The notes under the pieces are model-generated. The model was not told where the DNA came from and ran no database searches. It saw nothing but the letters and a program-made list of their open reading frames with translations. The translations under genes and the position numbers were made by a program. Shown piece after piece: positions 11,190 through 23,251 of a DNA stretch of 64,000 bases; position 1 is the stretch's first letter; every line of letters begins with the position of its first letter. Origin of the DNA: Enoplolaimus lenunculus (taxonomy: Eukaryota; Nematoda; Enoplea; Enoplida; Thoracostomopsidae). The stretch lies in NCBI GenBank assembly GCA_030248215.1, contig JASANG010001702.1:1-64000 (forward strand). The letters are read 5' to 3'.

Positions 11190-12600
11190 AGAATTCTAAA
11201 ATGCCAACGAGCCATAGCTCCTTAAATATCCATCAGCGGACCCTAATCGGGGTAGTTTTACTGCCCGAGACTATACGCTGAATTGAATGGTCCCAATTTC
11301 GATAGTAGACTCCAGAAAACTGAGAATCACAACTTCCAAATCTCACTGGCCAAGTGCTAAAAACACGAAATTTCCAAAGCCTCAACCGGCCATAACTTTT
11401 GAGGTATTCGTTTGCGGACACTGTTCGGGGTAATTTTCTTATTCGGCAGAATGCGGGAAATCGAGTGGTACCAAAAATAACATCGCACCCCGAAAAAGTG
11501 AAAATTGCATTTTTCGGAGCCGTATCCGCAAAACGTGTACACACAAAATTTCGAAAGTTTCAATTAACTATAAATTTTTAACTATGGGTTTGCGGGCCAC
11601 GTTTGGGGTGGTTTTCTTGCTCTACTCAGCAAGCCGAGTCGAATGATACCTATTTTAACCCAGTAGCTCGAAAAAGTTGAAATCGCGTTTTCGGGACCGG
11701 ATCCGTAATTTGTGTGAACACGTAAATTATAAAAAATTTTCAAATGGCCACAACTTTTTAAGTTTTGATTTGCGAGCCCTGTTTGGGGTGGTTTTCTTAC
11801 TCAGCGCGATGCGCGGAATCGAACGGTACCTATTTCTAGGGTGGATCGTGAAAGAGTGAAAATCGCATTTTTCAGGATCCGATCCGTAAAGCGTACACAC
11901 GTAAAACCTTGAAAAACTCTGATTGACCATAACTCCTTATGCATGGATTTGCGGACAGGGTTCGGGGTGGTTTTCTTAACCGGCTCGATGAGCTGAATCG
12001 ATTGATACCAATTTTAGCGCCCAACCCCGGAAAAGTGAAAATCGCGTTTTTGGACCGGGATCCGTAAAAGCGTGTACACGTTAAATCTCTAAAGCTCCAC
12101 AGGTCCATAACTTTTTATCTATTGGTTTCCGGGTAAGGTTCGGGGTGGTTTTCTTGATCAGCAGACCGAGCTGAGTCGAATGGTACTAATTTTAACATCC
12201 GATTCCGGAAAAGTGAAAATTGCATTTTTCGGACCGGGCCTCCGGACGCACATACACAAAATTTCAAAATGTTCAAAAGTCTATAAATTTTTAACTGCCG
12301 CATTGCGGGCTATAACTAGGATGTTTTTCTTAATCAATGCGATACGGGTAAGTATCTGACACCGGTCTCCGCACTATATTTTAGAAAATGAAAATAGTAT
12401 TTACCTAGGAAACCCTCTCCGCAACCAGTACGTGCAGCCTAAGTTTGTCCTAAATTTCCAGATTTATCCACTAATAGCGCAGGTTCGGAGCGGCTTTCTC
12501 AGCTTAAACACAGGTCCAAAATGATTGGAACCGGTTTTCAAATCCAGGGGGCCTAAAATTGTAATAATATTTCAAAAATTAGTGTTCACAAAATTTCGGA
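11190..12600. repeat. Diverged satellite, period about 178 bp, eight copies
   Basis: The phrase GGGGTGGTTTTCTTAMTCRGC recurs, in variants, at about 11249, 11427, 11605, 11785, 11964, 12142, 12319 and 12487, giving spacings of 178, 178, 180, 179, 178, 177 and 168. Within each unit the order is CCATAACTTTTTA, then a TTTGCGGAC block, then the anchor phrase, then GAATCGAATGGTACCAATTTTA, then CGAAAAAGTGAAAATTGC and GGACCGGATCCGTAA. Copies differ at many positions and the outer ones (11249, 12319, 12487) are the most decayed, so the array is old. The period is in the range of many centromeric and pericentromeric satellites, but a centromeric role is not shown. Short open frames on both strands here are by-products of the repeat. 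Confidence 0.88.
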
Positions 12601-14945
12601 ATTTGTCGCAAAATCTTGGTTGGCCTGAAACGGCAGCCGGAACGGCCTACTCAGCCGATCCGGCGTGCCGAACCCGAGAGCGCCAGCTCCGAACCTGAAA
12701 TATGGAAAACAACAAGCACACTCCCTAAAACTCAACCATACTAAACACACACAAAACTCGCAGCTTACTAGAAATCCCTGCTATGCCTAAAAAAACAATT
12801 CCTCGTACCCCATCGCTTGTCCTAAGCCAAAAACACTTCTACCCCCAATCCTATTCTGACCACCCCTCTTAGGCTGAGGCGAGGCGTTGCTTAACTTAAA
12901 ATTTGAAAATTTTCAAAATTCAAACTGCCGTTATAGACAGTCTCCTTCTTTCCTCTCCCTACGGTGCACAACACACCACCACTGCTATGGTAAAAATGCC
13001 GCCGCCCGTGCTTGAGCAAATAATTTGCGACTCCCCTTTCGAGCGTAGTTTCTGCTTTTAAATACACCGCGTATGCACACTCTTATGGTTGCCGGGGAGT
13101 TTCAGAATCGATGCTCGGCGTATTATAGGCCGCTGGTCTCATACCAGGGGGCGCAAGTAATCACCCGCTGAAGTACGTGCTGTTTAGTTTCTAACTAAGC
13201 TAGAATTCTGAGCTCATAGCGGTACCGGATCATAACGCATATGGCAGAGCTCAAATAGCCAAACTGAAATAACAAAATCCCATCCCCTTTTTATGAAACT
13301 CTATCGCGAGAGCCCTATACCGATATGCAATTTCCTGCACACGTTAATGTACGCTTTTATATAGTATTCACCTATCAAGGGGGCATGAGCCGAAAATTCC
13401 GCATGGGTGCGAGTACACGCTTTAACTGACAGTACACTAGGGACGTCCACGGCGATCTAATGAATCTAGTAATTATACCTAAACATTTCTGGTTGAACGA
13501 ACCCTGTAAGCCCCTCTCTTTCCTTCAGAATGCCAGTTTCCGACGCCTACACTATCAATACCGGTGCGATATAACACACAGTGCGTGAGTGCGTTTCTAG
13601 TCAGCTCACTGCAATCATTTAGTTCTATTCAAATGCTGGTGAGCATGGGGGTTGGACCCGACTATTAGTGGAGCTTGTATGGTCTTTCCAATGTCCTGAG
13701 TTTTTTAGATCTGAACGGGTCCTGCAGCCGTCAACATGAATGGGACGGGCTGGTACAAAAAGACCCTAGGGACCATAACAGCGTAATGAATGGCCGTATC
13801 TTCTCTAGGGGGTGTCACCGGTTACCCCTTATCAGTTTCTTGCGCGAACATGTTCACTTACACTGAATTTCTCGAAGTTTGCTGCCCCTATGAATAATCT
13901 CATAAACAAACAACTCGCGGACAACTAACGGGCTGCCTCTAGTCAAAATTTAGTCAAACTGTGCAAAACAGAACCTAGTCTTACTGTGCAGATAGTGCGG
14001 TCTAGTCAAATCTTGGGAGCTCGCAAGCAGATAGTGGGCCGAAAAGAAAAAAGGGGAAAAATATACGGGGGTGACAGAAATGCAAAAATGCGTCGTAAAA
14101 AACTGTACACGAGCCGGACCCAACCCATGAGTATCAAGGGCTTAGCATGCCAACCGGTACATAAGACCAACAACCAGCACAAGAATGGACACGTATAAAA
14201 ATAATAACAATTAAAATAGTAGAACCACATAGTTGCCTGGACTTCCTAACTAAAGTATCGTCAGTCCGCTGATCCACTCCAAGCGCGGGAAAGTTGTTGT
14301 CCCCCTTTCTTTTACAATTTGTAACCTACGGACACCCCCAATTCTATTTGTGCTGTCGTGTAGGCACCTTCTTAAATTCCACATCCACTCGCAGGTTGAC
14401 ATCCTACGTTCAATGAGCGACCGGTACGAAATTTTCAGCGAGTGTATACAACAAAGGGGGGCCAGACGGACCTCGTATCAATGTTCCCTGCTACGTTGCT
14501 TAGAACTTAATGTATCGACTAATACATAATCCCATCGGAAATAACACAACCAGATAATTATAAACTAACAAATTGGTACTAAATACACACAAAGACACAC
14601 AAACAACAAGGCAAACAAGAAAAAATTTAAGGTACTGATTCAAAAACAAAATACTGGTTTGTCAACGCTTACTAACTCGGGCACTGCTTAGTTCGCGAGT
14701 CTGTATTAAATGCTTTAAACGCGCGCGCTACAGGGTGGCTCTCCTTCCCTTAGCCGAGTTCAGCCTGAGCTATATATATAAAAAATGTCCCGTCTCATCA
14801 ATGACGTTCTTTTCTGCTGCGAACCAGAATTAACGCGAGCCGAGAATAGATTAACATAGAATTCAACCAGTGCGCAACTCAAGTAACACCGTGGGGCAGT
14901 ATTAACGAAGACAACTTGCGAATAATAGCATCAAGATTTCCATGG
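12601..14945. other. Gene-free stretch
   Basis: Nothing recognisable was found apart from A-rich patches near 12715-12850 and 14560-14650 and a short alternating GC run near 14720. Open frames are all under 75 codons and on conflicting strands. The change from G+C-balanced, element-poor DNA to A+T-rich, MITE-rich DNA happens towards the end of this stretch. Confidence 0.4.
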
Positions 14946-14950
14946 TCATC

Positions 14951-15012
14951 AATAACAATAACAATAACAATAATAATAATAATAACGAATAATAATAATA
15001 ATAATAATAACG
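14951..15012. repeat. AAT/AATAAC microsatellite
   Basis: A tract of AATAAC units passes into AAT repeats, is interrupted by AATAACG, and resumes as AAT. It explains the asparagine and isoleucine runs in the frame that crosses it at 14916-15197, which is not a gene. Confidence 0.9.
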
Positions 15013-15109
15013 ATAGTAATGACACCAAAAGAAGGAATATCCGTAAAACTAAATCCCGAAAGCGCGTCGCGCGAGAAATAGTGTCCCTGACAATATTGCA
15101 AGATTATAC

Positions 15110-15348
15110 TTTGGAATGTTACTTATTTTCAAAACTTAAGTACGCTTTAACGTTTCGAACTCAACGGTATTTGGTGCTGGAGTCATTTATGCGCTAAAAT
15201 TAGGAATAATTGACATTTATGGACTCTAATTAGGGTTTATGGACTGTATCCGCTTACGGACTCATATTACTGATACGAATTCCTATTGGTTGGAACTCAA
15301 AATGGGGACCCCCTCTTATTGCCCCCTCTTATTCGGGTAACTACAGTA
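15110..15348 (-). mobile_element. Family E Tc1/mariner-like MITE, right part
   Basis: The right end CTTATTCGGGTAACTACAG is followed by TA at 15347-15348. Inward lie ACTCAAAATGGGGACC, TTACGGACTC, TTTATGGACTCTAATTAGGG and GGAGTCATTTATGCGC, the same order as the reverse complement of the full copy at 20806-21219. The opposite end was not found to the left, so the copy is truncated or its left end has decayed. Non-autonomous; no transposase fragment is present. Confidence 0.8.
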
Positions 15349-15458
15349 CAACGTTTAAAATCCTAATCAGTGAAACACGGGTCACCAGCGAAAGTGCAGC
15401 TTCAACAATTCAGGGTGAGCAGCTAAATAAACGTGCGATTTCTTGCATCGAGTTCATC

Positions 15459-15490
15459 CAGCGGCGGTTCTAGAAATTTCTGACGGCGGG
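15459..15490 (+). mobile_element. Family B2 hAT-like terminus
   Basis: CAGCGGCGGTTCTAGAAATT followed by TCTGACGG matches the ends seen at 29638, 29030 and 54619 (reverse complement CAGTGGCGGATCCAGAAAT). Only this terminus is clear; the other end was not identified. Confidence 0.55.
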
Positions 15491-18400
15491 CAAGCTGGCA
15501 AAAGTTATGAGTATGCTATGCGTATGCGTAAATTTTCTGAGGTGGAAATTGTAACCACGTTATACAGTCTACGCTACTGTAAAAAATTAAACCCACATGC
15601 GAGTCCCTAACTTCCTAATTGCACTGAGTGGTCATTAAAAGCCTATTTCGGAGATAGTCAATTTGACACCATTTTTACAGTGCAAAGTCTGTCCGAAGGG
15701 ACTCTGTTAAGCGATTATGAGGAGTCTTTGCGAAGAGACTCTAATTGTCAGACACTGTGTCCAGTGTCTACATTGTCCCTACACTCTCCGAAGGGACTAC
15801 CGCCATAATAGACTAGCTATGTATGCCATCTGCAAATTCCAAATATCCCAAAAACAGTATTGTTTCATACCGCCTTTGCAAGCAAGTCTGTGGACAAACT
15901 AGTTCATTTTATTCTAGGTTAATAAGCTGAAACCAAATTTCGGCTAGAGTCAATTTAGGCAAGCCTAACCCTATAAAACAAAGGTGCGTTCTGTTTAAAA
16001 GTAAGACACATGTTAAAAGTAAACTTTTAAGCTTAACATGAATATATCAAAAAGCATGTTGTAGTCAGACAAGTATTGCTTTGATTATCAAAGAAACTCA
16101 CGCGCTCCACATAATTTAAGCCTGTCCGATATCTAAATCGATGCCTTCATAATTTAAAACTTGGTTTAAAATGTAAGCTAAGACGAGCTTCTAAAATCTG
16201 ATTGGGTTCCAATCCTCCTCTTTTTAACTCGTATTATAAACTCAAAGACTGCAATGCAGTCAATCGCGAGCAATGCCCAATTCTGTGCATGGGCGATGCT
16301 GGACTATCGGGTTGGACTGCACCAGCTGGGCTTTTGACCAAAACGTACAATTAATACTGAGGCAACCAATGATGGTGCCGATGAACCGTTTTGCTCATAC
16401 GCACCCTTACCCATGTGCCATGATACATTTAGAGTTGAGCTTAAATTTGTTTTAATTGCGTTATGCAAAATCGGTTTAACTCAATTTTTTCCACCTACAA
16501 AGAAAATCTTGTGACAGTATCAGGTAAAAACACAATCTCAAAACGTAATACATGCACTAATCCAACATATTTGACTGTTGGGGTCTTATACACTTAAGCC
16601 TCATTGATTAGGCATAGGATTAGGCTTAGAAAAAGGCTTAGGTTTAGGTATAGGTAGTGTTATTAAAAACCTAAAGCTAAGAAACAGCGTTTTTATTATT
16701 TTGAAGATACCGTAGTCAAAACCACAGTTTACAAACCTAGAAACAATAGCAAGTGCTCAAATACTATTTTCAACCACTGAATATTTTCCACTAACGCAAA
16801 ATCATCACATTTTATGAGTAAAAGTGTGAATGAAAAACTCAATGCTGCGAAATATCGTGGTTTGTTTTTAATTCTTTGCTTTTCAACGGTCGTTTGGACA
16901 ACAGCTGCATCTGACAAATCTTCATAATAAATATATATGTCACTGTAGTTTCTGCTATGAAATAAGTATCATCGATATGTATGTTTCACAAATCACAAAC
17001 AACAATAACAGGGTTTACAGGTGAGGTAAGACCGTTTACCACCACCTATCGGCTATACGTGCATGATGCTGCAATGCGTATACGCGTTATACCATTGTAC
17101 ACACTGTAGTTGCAACTTTTGCTGTATCATATTTAGCATATCCTCAACGCGAAATTGAAGTGGTACTGACCAACCTTGAATGTACCACAGACAAATCAGG
17201 GATCCAAACCTGCGCCCGGGGCCCTTACCCTGGAGTTTAGGAAAACCCCTGCCTACTCCGGTACAGTAGGTAAACATATACGATACTATATGCAGAAAAG
17301 GATGTTCGCTGCTCATAAAGAGTACAATTGGGATTGATTCAAGCAATTGTGGTGCGAACAATTTTTTCATTAAAGACATAATAAAATAAAAAAATATTGC
17401 AACAGAACAATTTCACTTTTTAATAAAATAATAAAAAACATCTCAAAACTGCGTTTCTAAACCGACTGTAGCGTCTTAAACAAAAATACGCAACAATATT
17501 AGCAAATCAAAATGCGCCGATTTACGCCTATTATACCCTCGAGCATTAATAATTTTTTGGTCGGTCTAAAATAACCTTATACGAGCCATAAATAGCCATA
17601 TTACAGTATAACTTTAAAAACAATTTTTAACAATAATTTAAGATTTAAACCTCATGCAAACTCTAGCCCACCGCTTTTAAATATCTAATTTTAAATGCTT
17701 GTCGCGGCACAGCCAGAATATTGTATTGTGGTATCCGCATGCAGTCCAGCGGACATTATGTAAAAAGTTAGTTTTTGATTTTATATAGCTACTTATATAA
17801 AAATTGCTCACGGAACCCAGGAGTATGCCACGGTTCCCACTACCTGCCGCTGCCCGTACGGCTCATATTTCCGCGCTGTTTTGTAGCAAAACAAATCTTT
17901 AGTTTTACCTGTCCAAGATTAATGTGAAAGGGAAAAAATTTTGCGCTTCAAAGCTTGCAATTGAGAACTGAAAAAAGCTCCGGTTGTATCTATTATAGCT
18001 TCAGACAGGATAATTGTCAGGTTTCTAAATGGCTTTAGGCGGTGCTGTGCTTTAATGCGAAGAATATCCTTTACCTACCCGACAAGAGTCGCTAAAACGC
18101 TCAGTAGTTAAATGCTACGAAAAGCGTAAACGACCTATATTTTGTCTGAAGCAAAGTGATATATAAATATAATATATACTAAAGAGGTAATTACAGATAT
18201 GAAAACGTTCTAAGGACTACATTTCTAAATGTATAAAAAACAAAAATGAAATGGTTTACCGTCAAAGTTTGAATTTGTTGCCGGTAAAAATTTTCTCATC
18301 ACATGTCAACTTGAATACAAAATACAATTCACTGGATTATACAAAAAACGTTTGATATTTATCGGACGAGACTCCACGAATACAATTAAAACAAGTTTGC

Positions 18401-18846
18401 CGCATCCGGGTTTTCTAAAATTGCATTCTAAAATTGCAATTGTTTTTTATTCAATTCGCTTGCGACGTTTCTATCATGATTACAATATTTCGCGCCTCAG
18501 AGTACGCTGGTGCCCTGGTTTTGGACCCGCTTTTTGCGCCTCTCTGTATTAAAAGATATATCAGGGTTTCAGCGCATTGAAAAATCGTTAGCTATATGAT
18601 TTATATTTATAACACAGTTTCGTGCCAATTGATTCTTTGCAAATATTCGCTGCATGGCGTACGTATTTAGTGCTGCCCTGATGAAAATTGGATTTACGAT
18701 GAGTTGTGTGATTAGGATTTTGTCGATTATTTTTTGAACCGAGAAATTTTTTAACTACAACCTTTTGTATCACGAATAGAAAAAGTTTTATAATTTTTTC
18801 AGAACTTCAATAGAACAAAAAATACAAGTTAATCATTCATACTGAA
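15491..18846. other. A+T-rich, gene-free stretch
   Basis: No gene was found. The repeated phrases GAAGGGACTC and GAAGAGACTC near 15690-15800 may be family E debris. A G+C-rich patch near 17205-17270 (CGCCCGGGGCCCTTACC) looks like part of another MITE without a clear partner end. The 108-codon minus frame at 17053-17379 crosses that patch and is not convincing. Confidence 0.4.
16605..16662 (-). repeat. TTAGGC-like array, family A remnant
   Basis: ATTAGGCATAGGATTAGGCTT, AAGGCTTAGGTTTAGG and TATAGGTAG follow one another. Compared with the better copies (22332, 56948) the unit is degraded and the GGCC ends are not clear. It is probably an old family A insertion. Confidence 0.55.
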
Positions 18847-18905
18847 TCTATATTATTAAAGCTGGAACGGTCCACGTACGTATTTTGGACACTGTTTCAT
18901 TTTTT
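18847..18905 (+). mobile_element. Helitron-like 5' end
   Basis: TCTATATTATTAAAGCTGGA at 18847 is preceded by A and continues into CGTACGTATTTTGGACACTG. It matches the ends at 33191, 49036 (minus) and 53850 (minus). Helitrons begin with TC and insert between A and T, and many animal Helitrons start TCTATAYWATWAAA. The 3' hairpin with CTRR was not located, so element length is unknown. Confidence 0.6.
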
Positions 18906-20805
18906 TTGTAATGACTGTTTCATATAGACAAGAGACAGCATATATTTGCGAATTAGAACACATTGTTATAAAGTTATGTGAGGAATATTTTAGGTGTGCA
19001 AATTTCCGACCACGTTGTCTAGTTATATTTATTACTAAGTATCGTTGTTGCTATATATAAATAACTGAACTAACTGGAAAAGATTAATAATTTTAATTAT
19101 TTAAAAACACTGATACTGGTAAACCTTTGCGACAACAATATTTGCACTGAAATTCCACAAATGCTAGATATCAAAAACATTTTTCATTCAAACAACGACA
19201 CCGCCAGCATCAGCCTTTAATACGATAGTAAAATTATAGCCAGATTTTAATTTGTGCTGTCTCGACTAAAGTTAAATCTCTATAAATTGTTAAAACTTGC
19301 TTAACACGGCACCTGTGTACTCATAAAAAAGTTTTTTCTCTAATACAATTATCCTGTTCAACTACAAACAGGCAAACTTTTGGTAAATTCAAATCAGGCA
19401 ACAAATTATATTTTGTAGTCACAGTTTGAATCACAAAAAACCCTAACTTAAAGCTTCAATAGGTGAACATTAACTTATACCAGAGTAAATTACCCTCAAC
19501 CAATATATATCTATAAACGGCGGCGTGTTTTGAAACTTGGATTGGGGGACTGGTACCCGAAAACGTTAAAATATTGGCCGTTACAGTAGAATTAGGAAAC
19601 TGACAACGATTACTCCTAAGGCAATGGCTCTCAAACATTCTATCGAGTGTGCAACCACATGGAATTTCCTATGGGCACACATTCTGTAATAGAACTCTAA
19701 CTAGCGAGAGGTAGATTACTCTAGAAAATCTAAACGATGCTTTCTATATGAGACTCTCATACCGTAGAACAGTCATGATGTTTTTTTCAGCGTACATATT
19801 AGTTTTACTATCATTTATGTATCTATTTTAAATATAGAACCATTTCATTTATGAATAATGTACTAATGTTCGAAGCAGAAATTTCCAGCGTTTGCAATGT
19901 AGAATTGGAATTAAATATACCCTACCTAGCGAAGCTTATGCACACGCAGTTTTGGTTATATTCTTGATACTTCATTAAAGAAACTAGGCAAATAAGTCCC
20001 AGATATACTGGTTATGATCACTTTGCAGCTATTCTGAGATCGAAAATAGAGTATCAGAGGTGGAGCCGGACAAGTGGGAGTTGCAGTCGGATTTTGGCCA
20101 GAACGTAAATAGAAGAAAACAGCGAAATGAAGCTTCAATTGTTATTTTTTGTAAGAATGTTGCCAACATTTTCTTGAATACATTGTCGACCAATTTAGTT
20201 CGTTACTCGAAACAATAAAATGAATAAAAGCTATTTAAAAGAGACAAGTGGTACCTTCACTTGGAACACGATCCATTTTCAAATAAAAATCATTAAAGTT
20301 TTAAAAGTTTGAACCAGAGATTTTATAAATTCTGAATATCGCATAATTCTTTAATACTATTGTTGAAAATTAAACACAATTCTTACGTCAAAGCATAACA
20401 CTGAGGAAGTATTTTTCACTAAAATTTTCAGAAAATGAAGCCGATGTGAGCAGAATACAAAATTAGTATGATATCAGCTGATATCGAATTTAAAATAGAA
20501 AAACAGTTTGTTTTGCTAAAACTTTTTTTGATGCCAGTCTCACTTTGAGACGAACGAGACGCAAATGTATAATAATCGTATGGTAAGGAATACTTTAGTT
20601 TTGCGATCATGCGCTCTTTTTTTTAAAGTAGCGGTTAAAAATAGTATAATATTTAATTGTATCGTTATCCATTTCTCACATGGATATTTTCTGTTTTATC
20701 TGAGACATAAAATGCTAGTATTCTAAGCCTGAAGACTAGAATAGTCGTTTACTATTGCCACTCACTCACCTATAGGAGCTTTACGTTCAAACCTAATGGG
20801 TCACG
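18906..20805. other. A+T-rich, gene-free stretch
   Basis: No supported gene, RNA or element was found. Part of it may be the body of the Helitron-like element starting at 18847, but no 3' end was recognised. Confidence 0.4.
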
Positions 20806-21219
20806 TACTGTAGTGACCCGAATAAGAGGTTGTGGGGTAATAAGAGGGATATTCCCATTTTGGGACCCAATCAATAGGAGTGAGTATCCCTAATAAGAGT
20901 CCGTAAGCGGATAGAGTTCCTAAATCCTAATTGTAGCGCGTAAATGACTCCAGGACCAAATAATTTGATTTCGAAACTTTAAGGCGTACTTAAATTTTGA
21001 AAGTATATAACCTTGCATTATCGCTCAAGTTTTGATGCAATCAAAAAACGTTTAATTAAACGATTAGCTGCAATACCGTATATATATCAGTAACAAAGGG
21101 TGGATGAAGGCGGGTTGAATATAGGTAAATAACAGTTCGTAACCAAATAAACAATGGGAGTACCCTCTGTAGAGGCCAAATAAACATCAGTCCCCACTCT
21201 TATTCGGGTCACTACAGTA
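20806..21219 (+). mobile_element. Family E Tc1/mariner-like MITE, full length (414 bp with TA)
   Basis: The left end TA-CTGTAGTGACCCGAATAA and right end TTATTCGGGTCACTACAG-TA are perfect inverted repeats for about 18 bases, each bounded by TA, the target used by Tc1/mariner transposons. Internal landmarks are AATAGGAGT, GTCCGTAAGCGGATAGAG, GTAGCGCGTAAATGACTCC and TTCGAAACTTTAAGGCGTAC; near the right end are CAGTTCGTAACC and AAACATCAGTCCCC. It has no coding capacity. I used this copy as the reference for the family's orientation. Confidence 0.88.
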
Positions 21220-21727
21220 TATATTGTGGAGATTTTGTACTTTTGTGATCATGCGCTAATATCTTGAAATAGCGATTTTCCATTTAAAGATAGTATTGAA
21301 AATTGTATCCTTATTCATTTCTCGCAGGAATGTTTTCTATTTTATCTGAGACCTGATTTTATGCTAAGATTTAAGCCCCGTATACGGGAGTTCCATGCAA
21401 TTCACCGTCACTACAGAACTATTGAGTTTAAGCTCGAACACAAGGCTTCCCTCATGTATTGTGGAAATTTTGTAGCGTATCCGCATTGCAATGTTTATAT
21501 ACTGGTCTCTATGTATTATTTAAAGTGGTATACGTTGCGCTCATTTGCGCTTGGTCAACTCTATGTGAAGGTCAAAAAAATTTGGAATCACGACAAGATT
21601 ACTTAAGGTTTTAAAACATGTGAACAGCCAAGACTAGCTTCAAACCAGAACATTCAAAACTTTGTAATATATTGCAAAAAAGTAGCTAGTTTCATACGGC
21701 AAAATATATATATTCAAGGAAGGTGTC

Positions 21728-22100
21728 TACTGTAACAACCTGAATAATTCAGGTAACATTCATTTTGTCTCACCGGAGGTTACACCCCAATGCTGTTAGG
21801 TTACCGAATGTTATTAACTTTGTACCAATCTTCTGCTATTTGCACTGTTTTCTCTTAAGTACTTTTAAAACTTAAGTATACTTCCATGAATATAACTGAA
21901 ATATATTTTAAGTAATCAAATTTTGTTGTAAAGTTTATTTGATCCAGGAGCCATTCGCGTGCTTTAATTGGAACAATTTGCATTTATGGACTCTAAGATT
22001 TATAGCCTCTGTTCCATTACGGAGTCTAAGGACGGTTATTGGCTTTAATTGTTTGCGACACTAAACAACGACTGCCCCTTTTATTCGGGTCACTGGACTA
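21728..22100 (-). mobile_element. Family E MITE, diverged copy
   Basis: The left end CTACTGTAACAACCTGAATAA (TA at 21728) and the right end TTTTATTCGGGTCACTGGAC-TA enclose recognisable internal blocks: AACTTAAGTATAC, GGAGCCATTCGCGTGC and TTTATGGACTCTAAGATTTAT. It is clearly older than the 20806 copy. It has no coding capacity. Confidence 0.7.
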
Positions 22101-22331
22101 CCATAGTTAAAACAAAAGAACCATTGTTGATAAATTTTTTCGCTAAGCAGCATGTCATTGTAATTTAAGTGCGACTAAAGTTAATGGCATTTGTTAATTT
22201 GCATGACCCCAAAAATACTCATGTGACATAAATATAACGAACCAGAACTTTAAATTATTAGAGATTCGGAATATACAATTTGAGAAATTTTGTTGTTATA
22301 ATTCGGTATATTGGTCTGCAATGGAAACATC

Positions 22332-22500
22332 GGCCAATGTAAAGAACAAGGGCGGAACTGTATTATAAGCATATTCCTAAGCCTAAACCTAAGTCTAAGC
22401 CTAAGCCTAAGCCATGCAAAAAAAATTAGTCTAAAGCTTCAAAGCTTACTCATTTCTAGTCCCACAGAAAAGCGTTCCGCCCGTGATCTTTACAGGGGCC
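22332..22500 (+). mobile_element. Family A MITE with internal TTAGGC array and 8-bp target duplication
   Basis: The element starts GGCCAATGTAAAGAACAAGG and ends with the inverted counterpart ...CCGTGATCTTTACAGGGGCC. Outside it, GAAACATC (22324-22331) and GAAATATC (22501-22508) match at 7 of 8 bases, the duplication length used by hAT transposons. Internally there is a run of CCTAAG/CCTAAA units (22378-22412), the reverse complement of TTAGGC, then ATGCAAAAAAAATTAGTC and TAAAGCTT. There is no coding capacity. The telomere-like array is therefore mobile cargo and not a broken chromosome end. Confidence 0.85.
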
Positions 22501-23065
22501 GAAATATCTGATGAGGCTTAAAATGAAAAAACATAACTTTTTCGTTTGTAACTTCGTCGAGCCCTAAACCTACCACCATACCTTTCCTATTGTCACGCGC
22601 CTTTGATGTTTTACACGCAAGTACGGAAACTGAAAAGAATGCAAAAAGCCATCGCATAGCGAACTATGACAAATACCTGGTCAAAAATTGATTTTATGCG
22701 TGCGCTATTAAGCAATAATCATTAAACTTTGAGCTTAAAGTTATCTCAAACACTGAAAGCGGTCTTGAGAGGCGATAAACTAATAGCGGTCGGTTACCGC
22801 TATAAGTCTCGATCAATGTTTTTCAAAGGCGAAACAGTAGCGTAAACATCGAGGTTCCAATCGGAACTAAATTTGGCCGGAATCGTAATTAGGTGAAGGC
22901 TTCGTGAGACCCAATCATTTGATACTATTGGTGCAGTGAATGTTAAAAAAATAAACTTGGTTCAAAAATAGTGATCTCAGATACTCGGTTTTCGGTTAGC
23001 GATGGCTTGCGAGAACGCTTATGTTTAGGGTATTCGGCTAAATTTTCTCGCTTTAGTACGATATA
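22501..23065. other. Gene-free interval
   Basis: The only structure seen is a perfect short hairpin TAGCGGT-CGGTT-ACCGCTA at 22784-22802. No open frame of note is present. Confidence 0.4.
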
Positions 23066-23251
23066 TACTGTAGTGTCCCGAATAAGAGGGAGGACTGATA
23101 CAATTAGGGTTATTTGACATTTATGGACTCTAATTAGGGTTTAGGGACTCTATCCGCTTACGGACTCTTATTAGGAATACGGACTTCAATTGATTCGGAC
23201 TCAAAATGGGAACCCCATTCTTATTACCCCCTTATTCGGGTCAATGCAGTA
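23066..23251 (-). mobile_element. Family E MITE, short copy (186 bp)
   Basis: TA-CTGTAGTGTCCCGAATAAG at the left and CTTATTCGGGTCAATGCAG-TA at the right. Between them the internal phrases GGACTCTAATTAGG, GGGACTCTATCCGC, ACGGACTCTTATTAGG and CGGACTC recur about every 20-30 bases. It lacks the GGAGTCATTTA and AAACATCAGTCCC parts of the 414-bp form, so it is an internally deleted derivative. It has no coding capacity. Confidence 0.85.

Noticed and set aside
14916-15197. A 93-codon frame with Ile/Thr and Asn runs
   Set aside because: The runs come from the AATAAC/AAT microsatellite, and the rest overlaps a family E element.
22378-22412. Interstitial telomere repeat marking a chromosome fusion or a broken end
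   Set aside because: The array lies inside an element with inverted ends and an 8-bp target duplication, and the same layout recurs at several loci. Transposition explains it better.
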